Positions 26,268 to 36,649 of a DNA stretch of 64,000 nt are shown piece by piece. The stretch is taken from NCBI RefSeq assembly GCF_000381025.1, contig NZ_KB905819.1, forward strand, positions 248,001 to 312,000, written 5' to 3'. The notes beneath the pieces were generated by a model that was given only the letters and a program-made list of their open reading frames with translations, had not been told where the DNA came from and searched no databases. Position 1 is the first letter of the stretch; the number at the start of each line of letters is the position of its first letter. The stretch is from Streptomyces sulphureus DSM 40104 (GTDB lineage Bacteria; Actinomycetota; Actinomycetes; Streptomycetales; Streptomycetaceae). The position numbers and the translations under genes were made by a program.

Positions 26268-27464
26268 GTGAACGTGCTGGACGTACTGCTCGTGCTGGCG
26301 GCTGTCTGGTTCGCCTGGGTGGGGTATCGCCAGGGCTTCGTCGTCGGCATCCTCTCGGTGGTCGGGTTCCTCGGCGGGGGGCTCCTCGCCGTCCTCGTAC
26401 TGCCGGTCCTCTGGGACCAGTTCAGCGGGGAGGAGCCGGGTACCTTCGGGGCGGTCGTCGCGGTGGTCGTCGTCATCGTGTGCGCCTCCGTCGGCCAGGC
26501 GTGCACCACTCACCTCGGCAACCGCCTGCGGGAGCACATCACCTGGTCCCCCGCGAAGGCCCTCGACGCGACGGGCGGCGCCGTCGTCAACGTCGCGGCG
26601 ATGCTCCTCGTCGCCTGGCTGATCGGCTCCGCGCTCGCAATGACGACGCTGCCCACCCTCGGTAAAGAGGTCCGCGACTCCAAGGTCTTGCTCGGCGTCT
26701 CGCAGGTCGTGCCTGAGCGGACGAGCATCTGGTTCGCCAACTTCTCCTCGGTGCTGGCGAAGAACGGCTACCCGCAGGTCTTCGCCCCCTTCTCCAACGA
26801 ACCGATCACCGAGGTCCGCGCCCCCGACGCGAAGCTCGCCGACAGCCCCGTCGCCGTGCGGGCGCAGCGCTCGATCGTCAAGGTCATGGGGACGGCGAGC
26901 AGTTGCGACAAGGTCCTCGAAGGGACGGGCTTCGTCTTCCGGCAGGGGAAGGTGATGACCAACGCGCACGTCGTCGGCGGCGTGCGGGAGCCGACGGTGC
27001 AGGTCGGGGGCGAGGGGCGCCCCATCGATGCCCGGGTGGTGCTCTACGACTGGGAGCGGGACATCGCCGTCCTCGACGCGCCAGGACTGCGAGCGCCCGC
27101 GCTCCGCTTCGCCGAGGACGAGGCCGGAAGCGGGGACGATGCGATCGTCGCCGGCTTCCCGGAGAACGGCGCCTACGACGTGCGCCCGGCCCGTGTCCGC
27201 GGCCGGGTCCAGGCCAACGGACCCGACATCTACCACAGGGGCACGGTGGGCCGCGACGTCTACTCCCTCTACGCCGACATCCGTCAGGGCAACTCGGGCG
27301 GACCGCTGCTGACGCCGCAAGGGCGCGTCTACGGCGTGGTGTTCGCGAAGTCCCTCGACGACTCGCAGACGGGGTACGCGCTCACGGCGGAAGAGGTCCG
27401 CGAGGACATGGAGCGAGGCGCCACGGCGAACACCCCCGTCGATTCGCAGAGTTGCGCGATGTAA
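26268..27464 (+). CDS. MarP-like membrane serine protease
   Basis: A 398-residue protease with an N-terminal CvpA-like membrane part of four helices (about residues 5-125). A periplasmic trypsin-like domain follows, with the full triad His234 (VMTNAHVVGG), Asp265 (WERDIAVLD) and Ser343 (RQGNSGGPLL). Cys213 and the C-terminal Cys396 can form the disulfide seen in MarP, which in Mycobacterium tuberculosis is needed for acid resistance and cuts the cell-wall hydrolase RipA. No transglycosylase partner is nearby, so the substrate here is unknown. The GTG start has only a moderate GGCGAGG upstream, but the protein begins as the family does (MNVLDVLLVLAAVWFAWVGY). Confidence 0.92.
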   Translation: MNVLDVLLVLAAVWFAWVGYRQGFVVGILSVVGFLGGGLLAVLVLPVLWDQFSGEEPGTFGAVVAVVVVIVCASVGQACTTHLGNRLREHITWSPAKALDATGGAVVNVAAMLLVAWLIGSALAMTTLPTLGKEVRDSKVLLGVSQVVPERTSIWFANFSSVLAKNGYPQVFAPFSNEPITEVRAPDAKLADSPVAVRAQRSIVKVMGTASSCDKVLEGTGFVFRQGKVMTNAHVVGGVREPTVQVGGEGRPIDARVVLYDWERDIAVLDAPGLRAPALRFAEDEAGSGDDAIVAGFPENGAYDVRPARVRGRVQANGPDIYHRGTVGRDVYSLYADIRQGNSGGPLLTPQGRVYGVVFAKSLDDSQTGYALTAEEVREDMERGATANTPVDSQSCAM

Positions 27465-27845
27465 CCGCTGCCGCCCTGCGCCCGGACAGCTACAAGTAAA
27501 CGTAGCCCAGGGGGAGTTGGTCAGAAGCCGCCTCAGCGCCCACCGGGTCCCGGCATGTGCCGGAGCCGGGCGCCCACCCACCGTGCCCTGCGGCGGAGAA
27601 TCCTAGGAATGCCCAGCTCGGAGTAGGGGCCCGGCGGCGGAAAGACCGGCGGAACTACCCCCGCTTGTCCGCTCGTTCCCCTGGGTCGGCTGCGCTTGCG
27701 TGCCACGTCACGGTAGTCGTGCGTCCAGCCCATACCGGGCTCTCTGCCCGTGCTCCAAGGTCGGTAACCGCCGTAAGTGCGGCCGATTGTCCTATGCGCG
27801 GGGCACGTGTAGCGGGCGTGTGGTGACGCCCGGTCACCCCGCGGG
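27465..27845. other. Convergent gap between marP-like and hydrolase genes
   Basis: A 381-bp region without a supported gene. A short inverted repeat (GGTGAC at 27822-27827 and GTCACC at 27833-27838) sits just after the hydrolase stop and could help end its transcript. Confidence 0.35.
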
Positions 27846-28781
27846 TCAGCGGTCGGGCTCGGGGTCTTCGAGCCAGTGCAGAAGTTCGGAGGTGAACCCC
27901 TGGGGGTCCTCCTCGTGCGGCCAGTGCCCCAGACCGTCGAACAGCCGCCATCGGTACGGCGCTTCGACGTAGACACCGGAGCCGGCCGCGCTCCGCGTAC
28001 GCAGCACCGGATCGAGTGAACCGTGGAGGTGGAGGGTGGGCACCCGGACGGGCCGCTTCATCCTGCGGTTGAACTGGAACCCGTCGGGACGGGCCATCGA
28101 GCGCACCATCCAGCGGTACGGCTCGATCGAGCAGTGAGCCGTCGACGGAACGCACATCGCGGTGCGGTACCGCTCCACCGACTCGTCCTCGGCGGCGCCC
28201 GTCATCCGCGGCCCCGACCACTCCCGTATGAGCCTGCCGACGAGCGCCCCGTCCTCGGCGACGAGCTGCCGCTCGGGTATCCAGGGCCGCTGGAAGCCCC
28301 AGATGTACGACCCGGCCGCCGTCTGACGCATGTCCCCGAGCATCGCCGCACGCCAGCGCCTCGGGTGCGGCATCGACGCGACGGCGAGCCGCCTGATGAG
28401 CTTCGGCCGCATGACGGCTGCCGTCCAGGCGAGGTACCCGCCGAGGTCGTGCCCGACGAGAGCGGCGTCGGGCTCGCCGAGGGAGCGGATGACGCCCGTG
28501 ACGTCGAGCGCGAGGTTCGCCGGGTCGTAACCGCGCGGGGTGCGGTCGCTGCCGCCCACCCCGCGCAGGTCCATCGCGACGGCGCGGTATCCGGCCTCGG
28601 CGAGCGCCGGGAGCTGGTGGCGCCACGTCCACCAGTACAGCGGGAAACCGTGCAACAACAGGACCAGCGGGCCCTCGCCCATCTCGGCGATGTGGAACCG
28701 CGCACCGTTGGCGGCCACCTCCCTGTGGGTCCAGGGGCCTTCGGGCCTGATGACTGACGCCGGGCTCGCTGCGAGTGTCAT
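27846..28781 (-). CDS. Alpha/beta hydrolase, epoxide-hydrolase-like
   Basis: A 311-residue soluble alpha/beta-hydrolase. The oxyanion motif HGFP is in LLLHGFPLYWWTW. The nucleophile elbow is VGHDLGGYLAW, where Asp takes the place of Ser, as in epoxide hydrolases and haloalkane dehalogenases. The catalytic His is in LGHWPHEEDP. The mid-domain tryptophan-rich cap also fits that subgroup. The ATG at 28781 overlaps the end of the holin-like gene by 4 nt, so the two are translated together. The physiological substrate is unknown. Confidence 0.9.
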   Translation of the reverse strand: MTLAASPASVIRPEGPWTHREVAANGARFHIAEMGEGPLVLLLHGFPLYWWTWRHQLPALAEAGYRAVAMDLRGVGGSDRTPRGYDPANLALDVTGVIRSLGEPDAALVGHDLGGYLAWTAAVMRPKLIRRLAVASMPHPRRWRAAMLGDMRQTAAGSYIWGFQRPWIPERQLVAEDGALVGRLIREWSGPRMTGAAEDESVERYRTAMCVPSTAHCSIEPYRWMVRSMARPDGFQFNRRMKRPVRVPTLHLHGSLDPVLRTRSAAGSGVYVEAPYRWRLFDGLGHWPHEEDPQGFTSELLHWLEDPEPDR

Positions 28782-29248
28782 ACCGACGAGCGTGTCACAT
28801 GCCCGGCGTCGGAGGGGGCGACGCCTGCCTGCCCAGTGGAGCGGGGGTGCGGCTTCGCCTTGGAGAGCACGGCGGCCGTCTCCTTCGCCGAGGCGATCGA
28901 ACGCTGCGGTCCCTCGCTCTTCTTGATCTTCCGGAACTTCAGCGCGGCCCACGCGAGGAAGAGGAGCGCCAGCACGATGAAGGCGCCGCCCACGATCAGG
29001 AACGACCAGGCGAGCCCGAGCCCGAGGTTGTGGATGCCGTAGGCGGCGGCGAAGCTCAGCACGGGGAGCGCGAAGAGCAGCAGTACCCCTGCCACGACCG
29101 CCGCCCCGCCGCCGACCAGCCCGCGCTTGACGTCCTGCCGGATCTCCGCCTTCGCCAGCGCGATCTCGTCGTGCACCAGCGCCGACAACTCGGTGGTGGC
29201 CGCTGAGACCAACTGCCCGAGGCTGCGGCCCTCGTCGGCTGCGCTCAT
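28778..29248 (-). CDS. Actinobacterial holin-X/phage holin superfamily membrane protein
   Basis: A 156-residue protein with two membrane helices (about residues 45-70 and 75-102). They lie between an N-terminal amphipathic part (LGQLVSAATTELSALVHDEI, then ALAKAEIRQDVK) and a basic C-terminus. The motif set LSALVHDEIALAKAEI defines the Holin-X (DUF1469-like) family. It is chromosomal and widespread in Streptomyces, so the name does not imply a phage. It is the first gene of an operon with the alpha/beta hydrolase. The role is unknown. Confidence 0.9.
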   Translation of the reverse strand: MSAADEGRSLGQLVSAATTELSALVHDEIALAKAEIRQDVKRGLVGGGAAVVAGVLLLFALPVLSFAAAYGIHNLGLGLAWSFLIVGGAFIVLALLFLAWAALKFRKIKKSEGPQRSIASAKETAAVLSKAKPHPRSTGQAGVAPSDAGHVTRSSV

Positions 29249-29453
29249 CCCTTACTCCCTCTTCCGTCGAGACTGCCCGGGGTCGCGGCTGTCGTGGCTG
29301 TTCGTCACGTGCCGGATCATCCTCCGTCACCTGGTGCCCGGTGGCCACTCCGGCGAGCTTACGGTGTCGTTTCGGGAGCCTACGGTCTCATCCCCCGCGG
29401 TGCCGCGGGGGCGCCGGCATCGCCCGTACGAAACCTGAGTCCGCGTCAACACA

Positions 29454-29493
29454 CGGCGAGGGGCGCCCGACTCGCGCCGGGCGCCCCTCGCCG
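29454..29493 (-). terminator. Terminator after acs
   Basis: A perfect 16-bp inverted repeat (29454-29469 and 29478-29493, arm CGGCGAGGGGCGCCCG) with an 8-nt loop. It lies 16 bp past the acs stop on the minus strand and is a strong factor-independent terminator candidate. Confidence 0.88.
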
Positions 29494-29508
29494 TCGTCGC
29501 TCTGCGGG

Positions 29509-31470
<1,962 letters not shown>

Positions 31471-31490
31471 GGTCGGCTCCCGGCGTCTCG

Positions 31491-31506
31491 AATGGTTTAG
31501 ACCAGT
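31491..31506. promoter_or_regulatory. DasR-like dre site ahead of acs
   Basis: AATGGTTTAGACCAGT is close to the DasR consensus ACTGGTCTAGACCACT; the inner 12 bases differ at one position (TGGTTTAGACCA against TGGTCTAGACCA). It lies 21-36 nt upstream of the acs ATG, where a bound GntR-type repressor would block transcription. DasR binding is released by glucosamine-6-phosphate, whose breakdown yields acetate. Inferred from sequence only. Confidence 0.6.
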
Positions 31507-31937
31507 CTCGAATGCTCTTTGACCGGCGGGGAGTTGGTCAACCCCCGCCGCCGCCGATCCTGGCACTACAGCCGTCCTGGGTACAGGCGTCCAGGGAGAA
31601 GAGGGGCGTGTCGAGCGTGGGCGCTGCCGCCGCCGACGAACGACGCCCGTTCCGACGGGACGCGCCATCCTCGTCCACCTGCTGTCCGCCTTCCACGCGG
31701 CCGGGCGGGCGGCACAGCTCCGTCGGCGAGTGGTGTGACCGCCCTGGGTGTTCCCAAGTAGTGGCACTGCGAGGGTAGTTCGGGACGAACGGACCGAGGA
31801 ATTCCGGGGGCGGCCTCTCGCTCCTTCCTCTCAAAGAGTGAATAATCATCCCAGGCAGCTTGTCGTATTTATTCCGGAATCATCCCGTGCCACCTTGATC
31901 GGCAGTCAACTGCCACCACGGCGGAACGGGGTCACCG
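31507..31937. other. Divergent region between acs and the lipoprotein gene
   Basis: No supported gene in this 431-bp region. The acs promoter should lie at its left end, next to the dre-like site. From about 31830 the sequence becomes AT-richer (AATAATCATCC, GTATTTATTCC), a good place for the promoter of the secreted deacetylase-like gene. Confidence 0.4.
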
Positions 31938-33203
31938 ATGCAAGCCAGGCTGAGACGGCATGCAGGACGTACGACAGGGACTGCGGCACTGGCGGCTGCG
32001 ACCGCCCTGACCGTGTTGCTGAGCGGGTGCGCCGACCAGAAGGGAACCGAGGACAAAGTCGCGCCCGAGGAGAAGCCGAACCAGCGCCCGAAGCTGCTCG
32101 GCGACGGATCGACGGCGCGCATGGGCGCCCAGCCCCTGCAGCCGACCCCCCGCAAGCTCGCCCCCGGCAAGAAGCCGCCGCAGTTCGTCGTCTTCTCGTG
32201 GGACGGCGCGGGCGAGGACGGGAAGAAGCTCTTCTCCCGGTTCCTGCGGGCGGGCAAGAAGTACGGCGCCTCGCAGACCTTCTTCCTCAGCGGTCTCTAC
32301 GTACTCCCGGAGAAGAAGTCCAAGCGCTACTCGCCCCCCGGCCACGCCCAGGGCGCCTCCGACATCGGCTACCTCGGCAACGACCACGTCCGCTCCACGC
32401 TGCAGCAGGTCAACAAGGCATGGCTCGCGGGCAACGAGATCGGCACCCACTTCAACGGCCACTTCTGCGGCCCGACGGGCGTCGACAGCTGGTCCGTCGA
32501 CGACTGGAAGAGCGAGATCCGGCAGGCTAAGTGGTTCGTCAAGAACTGGAAGACGACGACGGGTTGGAAGCGCGCCGCACCCCTGCCTTTCGACTACGAC
32601 CGGGAGCTCGTCGGCGGCCGGACACCCTGCCTGGAAGGCCAGAAGAACCTCTTGCCTGCGGCGAAGCAGATGGGATTCCGGTACGACTCGAGCGGCAACG
32701 GCACCCAGGTGTGGCCCGGCAAGAAGCACGGTCTGTGGGACGTGCCGCTCCAGCAGGTCCCCGTTCCCGGCAAGCAGTTCGAGACCCTCTCCATGGACTA
32801 CAACTTCCTCGCCAACCAGTCCGGCACCGTCGACGGACCGGTCGAGAAGCGTCAGGAGTACGGCAAGCAGATGCGGGACGGCCTGCTCAAGGGCTTCGAG
32901 CGGGCGTACACGGGCAACCGTGCGCCCTTCGTCGTCGGCAACCACTTCGAGGACTGGAACGGCGGCGTCTACATGGACGCCGTGGAGCACGTCATGCGCC
33001 AGGTCTGCACGAAGAAGGAGGTGCGCTGCGTCTCCTTTCGGCAGCTCACCGACTGGCTCGACGCGCAGGACAAGTCGGTGCTGAAGAAGCTGCGTTCGCT
33101 GAAGGTGGGCGAGAAGCCTGCCGACGGCTGGCCGTCCCTCCTCAAGGGCGAAACGCAGCGCGAGCCCGGGAAGCGCCGCCAGGGTCAGCAGGCGGCGGGC
33201 TGA
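31938..33203 (+). CDS. Secreted polysaccharide-deacetylase-like lipoprotein
   Basis: A 421-residue exported lipoprotein with a signal peptide and lipobox (TVLLSGCAD, lipidated Cys about residue 31). The mature part resembles the NodB/polysaccharide deacetylase fold: FVVFSWDGAGED in place of the usual TFDDG motif, then NEIGTHFNGHFCG with the His-x3-His metal pair, and a late GNHFEDWNGGVY. The first motif departs from the family's Asp-Asp, so catalytic activity is uncertain. The C-terminus is basic. The gene converges with the CooC-like ATPase gene, with a strong terminator between them. Confidence 0.85.
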   Translation: MQARLRRHAGRTTGTAALAAATALTVLLSGCADQKGTEDKVAPEEKPNQRPKLLGDGSTARMGAQPLQPTPRKLAPGKKPPQFVVFSWDGAGEDGKKLFSRFLRAGKKYGASQTFFLSGLYVLPEKKSKRYSPPGHAQGASDIGYLGNDHVRSTLQQVNKAWLAGNEIGTHFNGHFCGPTGVDSWSVDDWKSEIRQAKWFVKNWKTTTGWKRAAPLPFDYDRELVGGRTPCLEGQKNLLPAAKQMGFRYDSSGNGTQVWPGKKHGLWDVPLQQVPVPGKQFETLSMDYNFLANQSGTVDGPVEKRQEYGKQMRDGLLKGFERAYTGNRAPFVVGNHFEDWNGGVYMDAVEHVMRQVCTKKEVRCVSFRQLTDWLDAQDKSVLKKLRSLKVGEKPADGWPSLLKGETQREPGKRRQGQQAAG

Positions 33204-33208
33204 CGGTG

Positions 33209-33239
33209 GGTGCGGGGCGCCTCGCCGGCGCCCCGCACC
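33209..33239. terminator. Bidirectional terminator
   Basis: A perfect 13-bp inverted repeat (GGTGCGGGGCGCC and GGCGCCCCGCACC, loop of 5) lies between the convergent deacetylase-like and CooC-like genes, within 6 bp of both stops. Confidence 0.87.
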
Positions 33240-33242
33240 GGG

Positions 33243-34223
33243 TCACGCGGGTTGGGGAGCCTGCTCCCCGAGGACGAAGTCGGGGTCGACCTGCGCGGCG
33301 AGGTCGGCGCCCGTCCTCTCGTTGCCCCAGCTCTGCGCGTTGCGCAGGTGGAAGTGGATCGTCTGCCGTGTGTAGCGGCCCCAGTCGCGGTGGTCGTACG
33401 CGGAGTCCGCTGCCGCGTGCAGTTCGTGGAGCGCGCGGGAGTTCTCGGGCTCCAGCTCGGAGAAGGGGAGCGGCCGTCCCTTCTCCAGGGCGCGCACCCA
33501 GGCCGAGTGGCCGAAGGAGACGAGGAGGTCGTCTCCCACCTCCTCGCGGAGGAACTCGACGTCGTCCTCGCTCTGCACTTTGTTGCCGAGGACGCGCAGG
33601 GAGACGCCGAAGTCCCGCGCGTACTCCTTGTACTGGCGGTAGACGCTGACGCCCTTGCGCGTGGGTTCGGCCACGAGGAACGTCATGTCGAAGCGGGTGA
33701 ACATCCCGGACGCGAAGGAGTCGCTTCCGGCTGTCATGTCGACGACCAGGAACTCGTCGCGCCCGTCGACGAGATGGTTGAGGCACAGCTCCACCGCGCC
33801 GGTCTTGGAGTGGTAGCAGGCGACGCCGAGATCGGACTCGGTGAACGGCCCGGTGGCGAGGAGGCGCAGCGAGCCCCCGTCGAGTTCCACGCGGCGGGCG
33901 CAGGCGTCGTAGATCGGGTTCTCCTCGGTGAGACGGAGGAGCCTGGAGCCGTTGCCCGGCGGGGTCGTCTTGATCATGGAGTCCGCCGACGCGATCCGCG
34001 GGTTCTCTCCGCGGAGGTATTCCTTGATCAGGGGGAGTTGGCCGCCCAGCGCGGGGAGCGCGGCTGCCTCCTCCTCGTCGAGCCCCAGTGCGGCACCGAG
34101 GTGCTGGTTGATGTCCGCGTCGACAGCGACCAACGGCAGGTTCTGAGCGGCGATATGGCGGAGGAAGAGGGAGGACAACGTCGTCTTCCCGCTGCCGCCC
34201 TTGCCGACGAAAGCGATCTTCAT
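33243..34223 (-). CDS. CooC/MinD-like P-loop ATPase
   Basis: A 326-residue SIMIBI-class ATPase. The P-loop GKGGSGKTTL lies at residues 7-16, with AVDADINQHLGAALGLDE (the DxD-type A' motif) and VVDMTAGSDSFASGMF at the switch. It resembles CooC, the nickel-insertion ATPase, but no carbon-monoxide dehydrogenase genes are near and no metal-binding cysteine pair is obvious, so the client is unknown. The start MKIAFVGKGG is chosen although the frame is open further upstream. It is divergent from the Fic-like gene, 105 bp apart. Confidence 0.88.
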   Translation of the reverse strand: MKIAFVGKGGSGKTTLSSLFLRHIAAQNLPLVAVDADINQHLGAALGLDEEEAAALPALGGQLPLIKEYLRGENPRIASADSMIKTTPPGNGSRLLRLTEENPIYDACARRVELDGGSLRLLATGPFTESDLGVACYHSKTGAVELCLNHLVDGRDEFLVVDMTAGSDSFASGMFTRFDMTFLVAEPTRKGVSVYRQYKEYARDFGVSLRVLGNKVQSEDDVEFLREEVGDDLLVSFGHSAWVRALEKGRPLPFSELEPENSRALHELHAAADSAYDHRDWGRYTRQTIHFHLRNAQSWGNERTGADLAAQVDPDFVLGEQAPQPA

Positions 34224-34328
34224 GTTCAGCAGGGTATGCGCCGGGAACCGTCGGATCTCGGCACCGAGTGGGGAAGACCACTCGATCGTGCGGCATCGGC
34301 GGTGCGGCCCGTGCGTAGGGTCGGACGC

Positions 34329-35159
34329 ATGACAAGCAGCGCTGCCCCCGCAGACCCGCTCGCCGCGCTCGGCGAACTGCCCGGTGTCCCGGAGTCCGTC
34401 GCCTCCGTACGCAAGGCCGTCGACCGGGTCTACGGGCATCGCGTGATGCGCCGTCGCTCCAGTGAGATCACCGGTGAGGCGGCGCTCCGTGGCGCCCGAG
34501 CTTCCGCCGCGCTCGACGGGGCCGACTGGGCACTGGAGGAGGTGCGCAGGCGCAGCGACTTCGGCAGCGACCCCGAGGCTCGCACGGTCGGCGCCGCGCT
34601 GCGCGCCATCGCCGAGTCCGGTCAACTCCTCGATGTCTGGAAGCAGTCGCCGCTGCGCGTGCTGGCGCGGTTGCACCTGGTGGCGGCGGGCGGGGCCGGC
34701 GCCGATGACAGGGTGGGGCGTCCTCGTCGCGCCGGTGAGCCCGTGGAGGGTTCCGAGTTCGGCGTGGACCTGCCGGATGTGGAGGAGGTGAGTGCGCGGC
34801 TGGACGGCCTCGCCGACCTCGTCGTCCGCGGGACGGCCGCTCCGGCACTCGTCACCGCAGCCGTGGTGCACGCGGAGCTCATGGCGCTGCGGCCGTTCGG
34901 CTCGTACAACGGCGTCGTGGCGCGGGCAGCGGAGCGGCTGGTGCTGGTGGGCAGCGGGCTCGACCCGAAGTCGATCTGCCCCGCCGAGGTCGGGGCCGTC
35001 GAGCAGGGGGCCGACGCTTACGCCGGGGCGCTGCGCGGCTACGCGTCGGGCCGGCCCGACGGGGTCGCCGGGTGGATCGCCTTCTGCGGACGGGCCGTCG
35101 AGCTGGGGGCCCGCGAGAGCACCGCGGTCTGCGAAGCGCTACAGCGCGGGGCCGCCTGA
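34329..35159 (+). CDS. Fic-like protein with a degenerate active site
   Basis: A 276-residue protein with the outline of a Fic domain. The N-terminal segment ARASAALDGADWALEEVRRR matches the Fic inhibitory helix ([ST]xxxE[GN]) with Asp in place of Glu. The catalytic motif, normally HPFxxGNGR, is here ALRPFGSYNGVVARAA: the histidine is replaced, and only Asn-Gly and a late Arg remain. AMP transfer is therefore unlikely. Streptomyces orthologs were once labelled oxidoreductase. The ATG at 34329 follows a moderate purine stretch. It may be a binding or regulatory relic of Fic. A long palindrome follows the stop. Confidence 0.78.
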   Translation: MTSSAAPADPLAALGELPGVPESVASVRKAVDRVYGHRVMRRRSSEITGEAALRGARASAALDGADWALEEVRRRSDFGSDPEARTVGAALRAIAESGQLLDVWKQSPLRVLARLHLVAAGGAGADDRVGRPRRAGEPVEGSEFGVDLPDVEEVSARLDGLADLVVRGTAAPALVTAAVVHAELMALRPFGSYNGVVARAAERLVLVGSGLDPKSICPAEVGAVEQGADAYAGALRGYASGRPDGVAGWIAFCGRAVELGARESTAVCEALQRGAA

Positions 35160-35467
35160 GCAGCCACAGGCGGAGGCTCGCGCTGCAGCGCGAGCCTCCT
35201 GGCTCGTCCGGCGGGTTCCGGTGCGTCTGCCGTCGGTCCGTCGGGGCCTCTCCCGAACGAAGGACCTGCCCGTTCCGCGGGCCTGGGCGTCGCGTGGGTT
35301 CCCGCCGGGCGGGCGGGACGGTCCGTGGGCCGCTGCGTCTCTCGCGCCTGCGGCATCCTCCCGGATGTCGTGGGTCTCGCGGGCCGCTGATTCCTTTGTA
35401 CTGCTCGAGGACGCGGGGTGGAAGGGGATTCGGGGACGTCAGGTTCGCGGGTGAAAGGTTGTCTCTT
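35160..35467. other. Convergent gap between Fic-like and HAD genes
   Basis: Apart from the palindrome at 35172-35199 this 308-bp region holds no supported gene. Confidence 0.35.
35172..35199. terminator. 28-bp perfect palindrome after the Fic-like gene
   Basis: GGAGGCTCGCGCT-GC-AGCGCGAGCCTCC is a perfect palindrome 13 bp after the stop codon. As RNA it gives a very stable hairpin, so a terminator is the likely role, though no U-run follows. Confidence 0.7.
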
Positions 35468-36325
35468 CTACCTCCGCGGGAAGGGCAGCGCCCGCAGGAG
35501 ATCCGGGCGCCGCTTGCTCGTGTACCAGACGAGGCCGGCTGCCGTCGCCGCTGCTCCCAGCGCTGCCGCCGTAACCGTCAGGACCGAGCGCGGCGGCAGG
35601 CGGAAGTCCGGGATGCGCTGCTTGAGGCGTACGGGGCGGGAGAAGGAGAGGACCGGCCAGTCGCGGACGACGGCCTCCTTGCGCAGGGCGCGGTCCGGAT
35701 TGACGGCGTAGGGGTGGCCGACCGCCTCGAGCATCGGCACGTCGGTCGCGGAGTCGCTGTAGGCGTAGCAGCGGGAGAGGTCGTACCCTTCCGACTCGGC
35801 GAGCTCGCGGAGGGCCTCGGCCTTGGTGGGGCCGTAGGCGTAGTACTCGATCTCGCCGGTGTACCGGCCCTCCTCGACGACCAGGCGGGTCGCGACGGTG
35901 CGGTCGGCGCCGAGGAGCTCGCCGATCGGCTCGACGACCTCCGAGCCCGAGCTGGAGACGATCACCACGTCCCGCCCGGCGAGGTGGTGCTCCTCGATGA
36001 GGGAGGCGGCCTCGTCGTAGATGAGCGGATCGATGAGGTCATGGAGCGTCTCCGCGACGATCTCCCTGACCTGCTGGACGTTCCAGCCGCGGCTCAGAGC
36101 CGATAGGTACTCGCGCATCCGCTCCATCTGGTCGTGGTCGGCTCCGCCGAGGAGATATACGAACTGCGCGTAGGCAGTGCGCAGTACGGCACGGCGATTG
36201 ATCAGGCCACCTTGGTAGAAGGACCTGCCAAAGGTGAGCGTGCTCGACTTCGCAATGACCGTCTTGTCCAGATCGAAGAAGGCGGCTGTCCGGGGTAGCG
36301 AGACGTTTTCCACGGAGCCGAGCAT
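35468..36325 (-). CDS. HAD-IB family phosphatase
   Basis: A 285-residue HAD-superfamily hydrolase. It has motif I FFDLDKTVIAKSS (nucleophile Asp in DLDKT), motif II VVIVSSSGSEVV, motif III Lys in YGPTKAEALREL, and motif IV YAYSDSATDVPMLEAVG. The C-terminus has a hydrophobic helix (VLTVTAAALGAAATAAGLVW) before a basic end, so the enzyme is probably membrane-attached. The subfamily (IB) includes phosphoserine phosphatase-like and lysophosphatidate enzymes; substrate is unknown. ATG 36325 (MLGSVENVSLPRTAAFF) is used rather than an upstream TTG. It is divergent from the tad cluster, with the 6C RNA between. Confidence 0.92.
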   Translation of the reverse strand: MLGSVENVSLPRTAAFFDLDKTVIAKSSTLTFGRSFYQGGLINRRAVLRTAYAQFVYLLGGADHDQMERMREYLSALSRGWNVQQVREIVAETLHDLIDPLIYDEAASLIEEHHLAGRDVVIVSSSGSEVVEPIGELLGADRTVATRLVVEEGRYTGEIEYYAYGPTKAEALRELAESEGYDLSRCYAYSDSATDVPMLEAVGHPYAVNPDRALRKEAVVRDWPVLSFSRPVRLKQRIPDFRLPPRSVLTVTAAALGAAATAAGLVWYTSKRRPDLLRALPFPRR

Positions 36326-36424
36326 AGGCGCCAACCATTCGGCGTAAGGTGGGGCGCGTGGGTTTGCCTGAGAAGGCTCTCGGGTACACCATGGAAGTCA
36401 CGGATCGTTCGCGACCGTGCTAAC

Positions 36425-36516
36425 CCGGTCCGACTCCTCCCCCCCCGAGTCGGCCGTGGAGACGACCCCCGCTCTCCCCCCCGGCGGGGGTCGTCGCATG
36501 TCCAAGGGCCTTTTTG
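36425..36516 (+). ncRNA. 6C small RNA (two hairpins with C-rich loops)
   Basis: Two hairpins lie in tandem in the divergent gap. The first has arms CCGACTC (36430-36436) and GAGTCGG (36447-36453) with a loop of CTC followed by seven C. The second has 12-bp arms at 36461-36472 and 36484-36495 with a loop containing at least seven C. Two hairpins each with six or more loop cytosines is exactly the definition of the actinobacterial 6C RNA, whose C-rich loops pair with ribosome-binding sites of target mRNAs. A T-run at 36511-36515 probably marks the 3' end. The 5' end is a guess. Neither adjacent gene needs a terminator here, which supports an independent RNA. Confidence 0.85.
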
Positions 36517-36649
36517 CTCTCCGGGACGAGTGAGCCGGGCGGAGCTTCTTCCGTCGTTGATCGTTTGCAGGCCGTCCGAGGGTGCCAACTTCGTCACTCG
36601 CTGTAATTGGAGTGATGCTCTCCGGATGGCCCTCGCAAGGGTGACGAAG

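Noticed and set aside
28778..29248. Holin-like protein as a sign of a prophage
   Set aside because: Holin-X proteins are ordinary chromosomal genes in Streptomyces; there are no phage genes around it.
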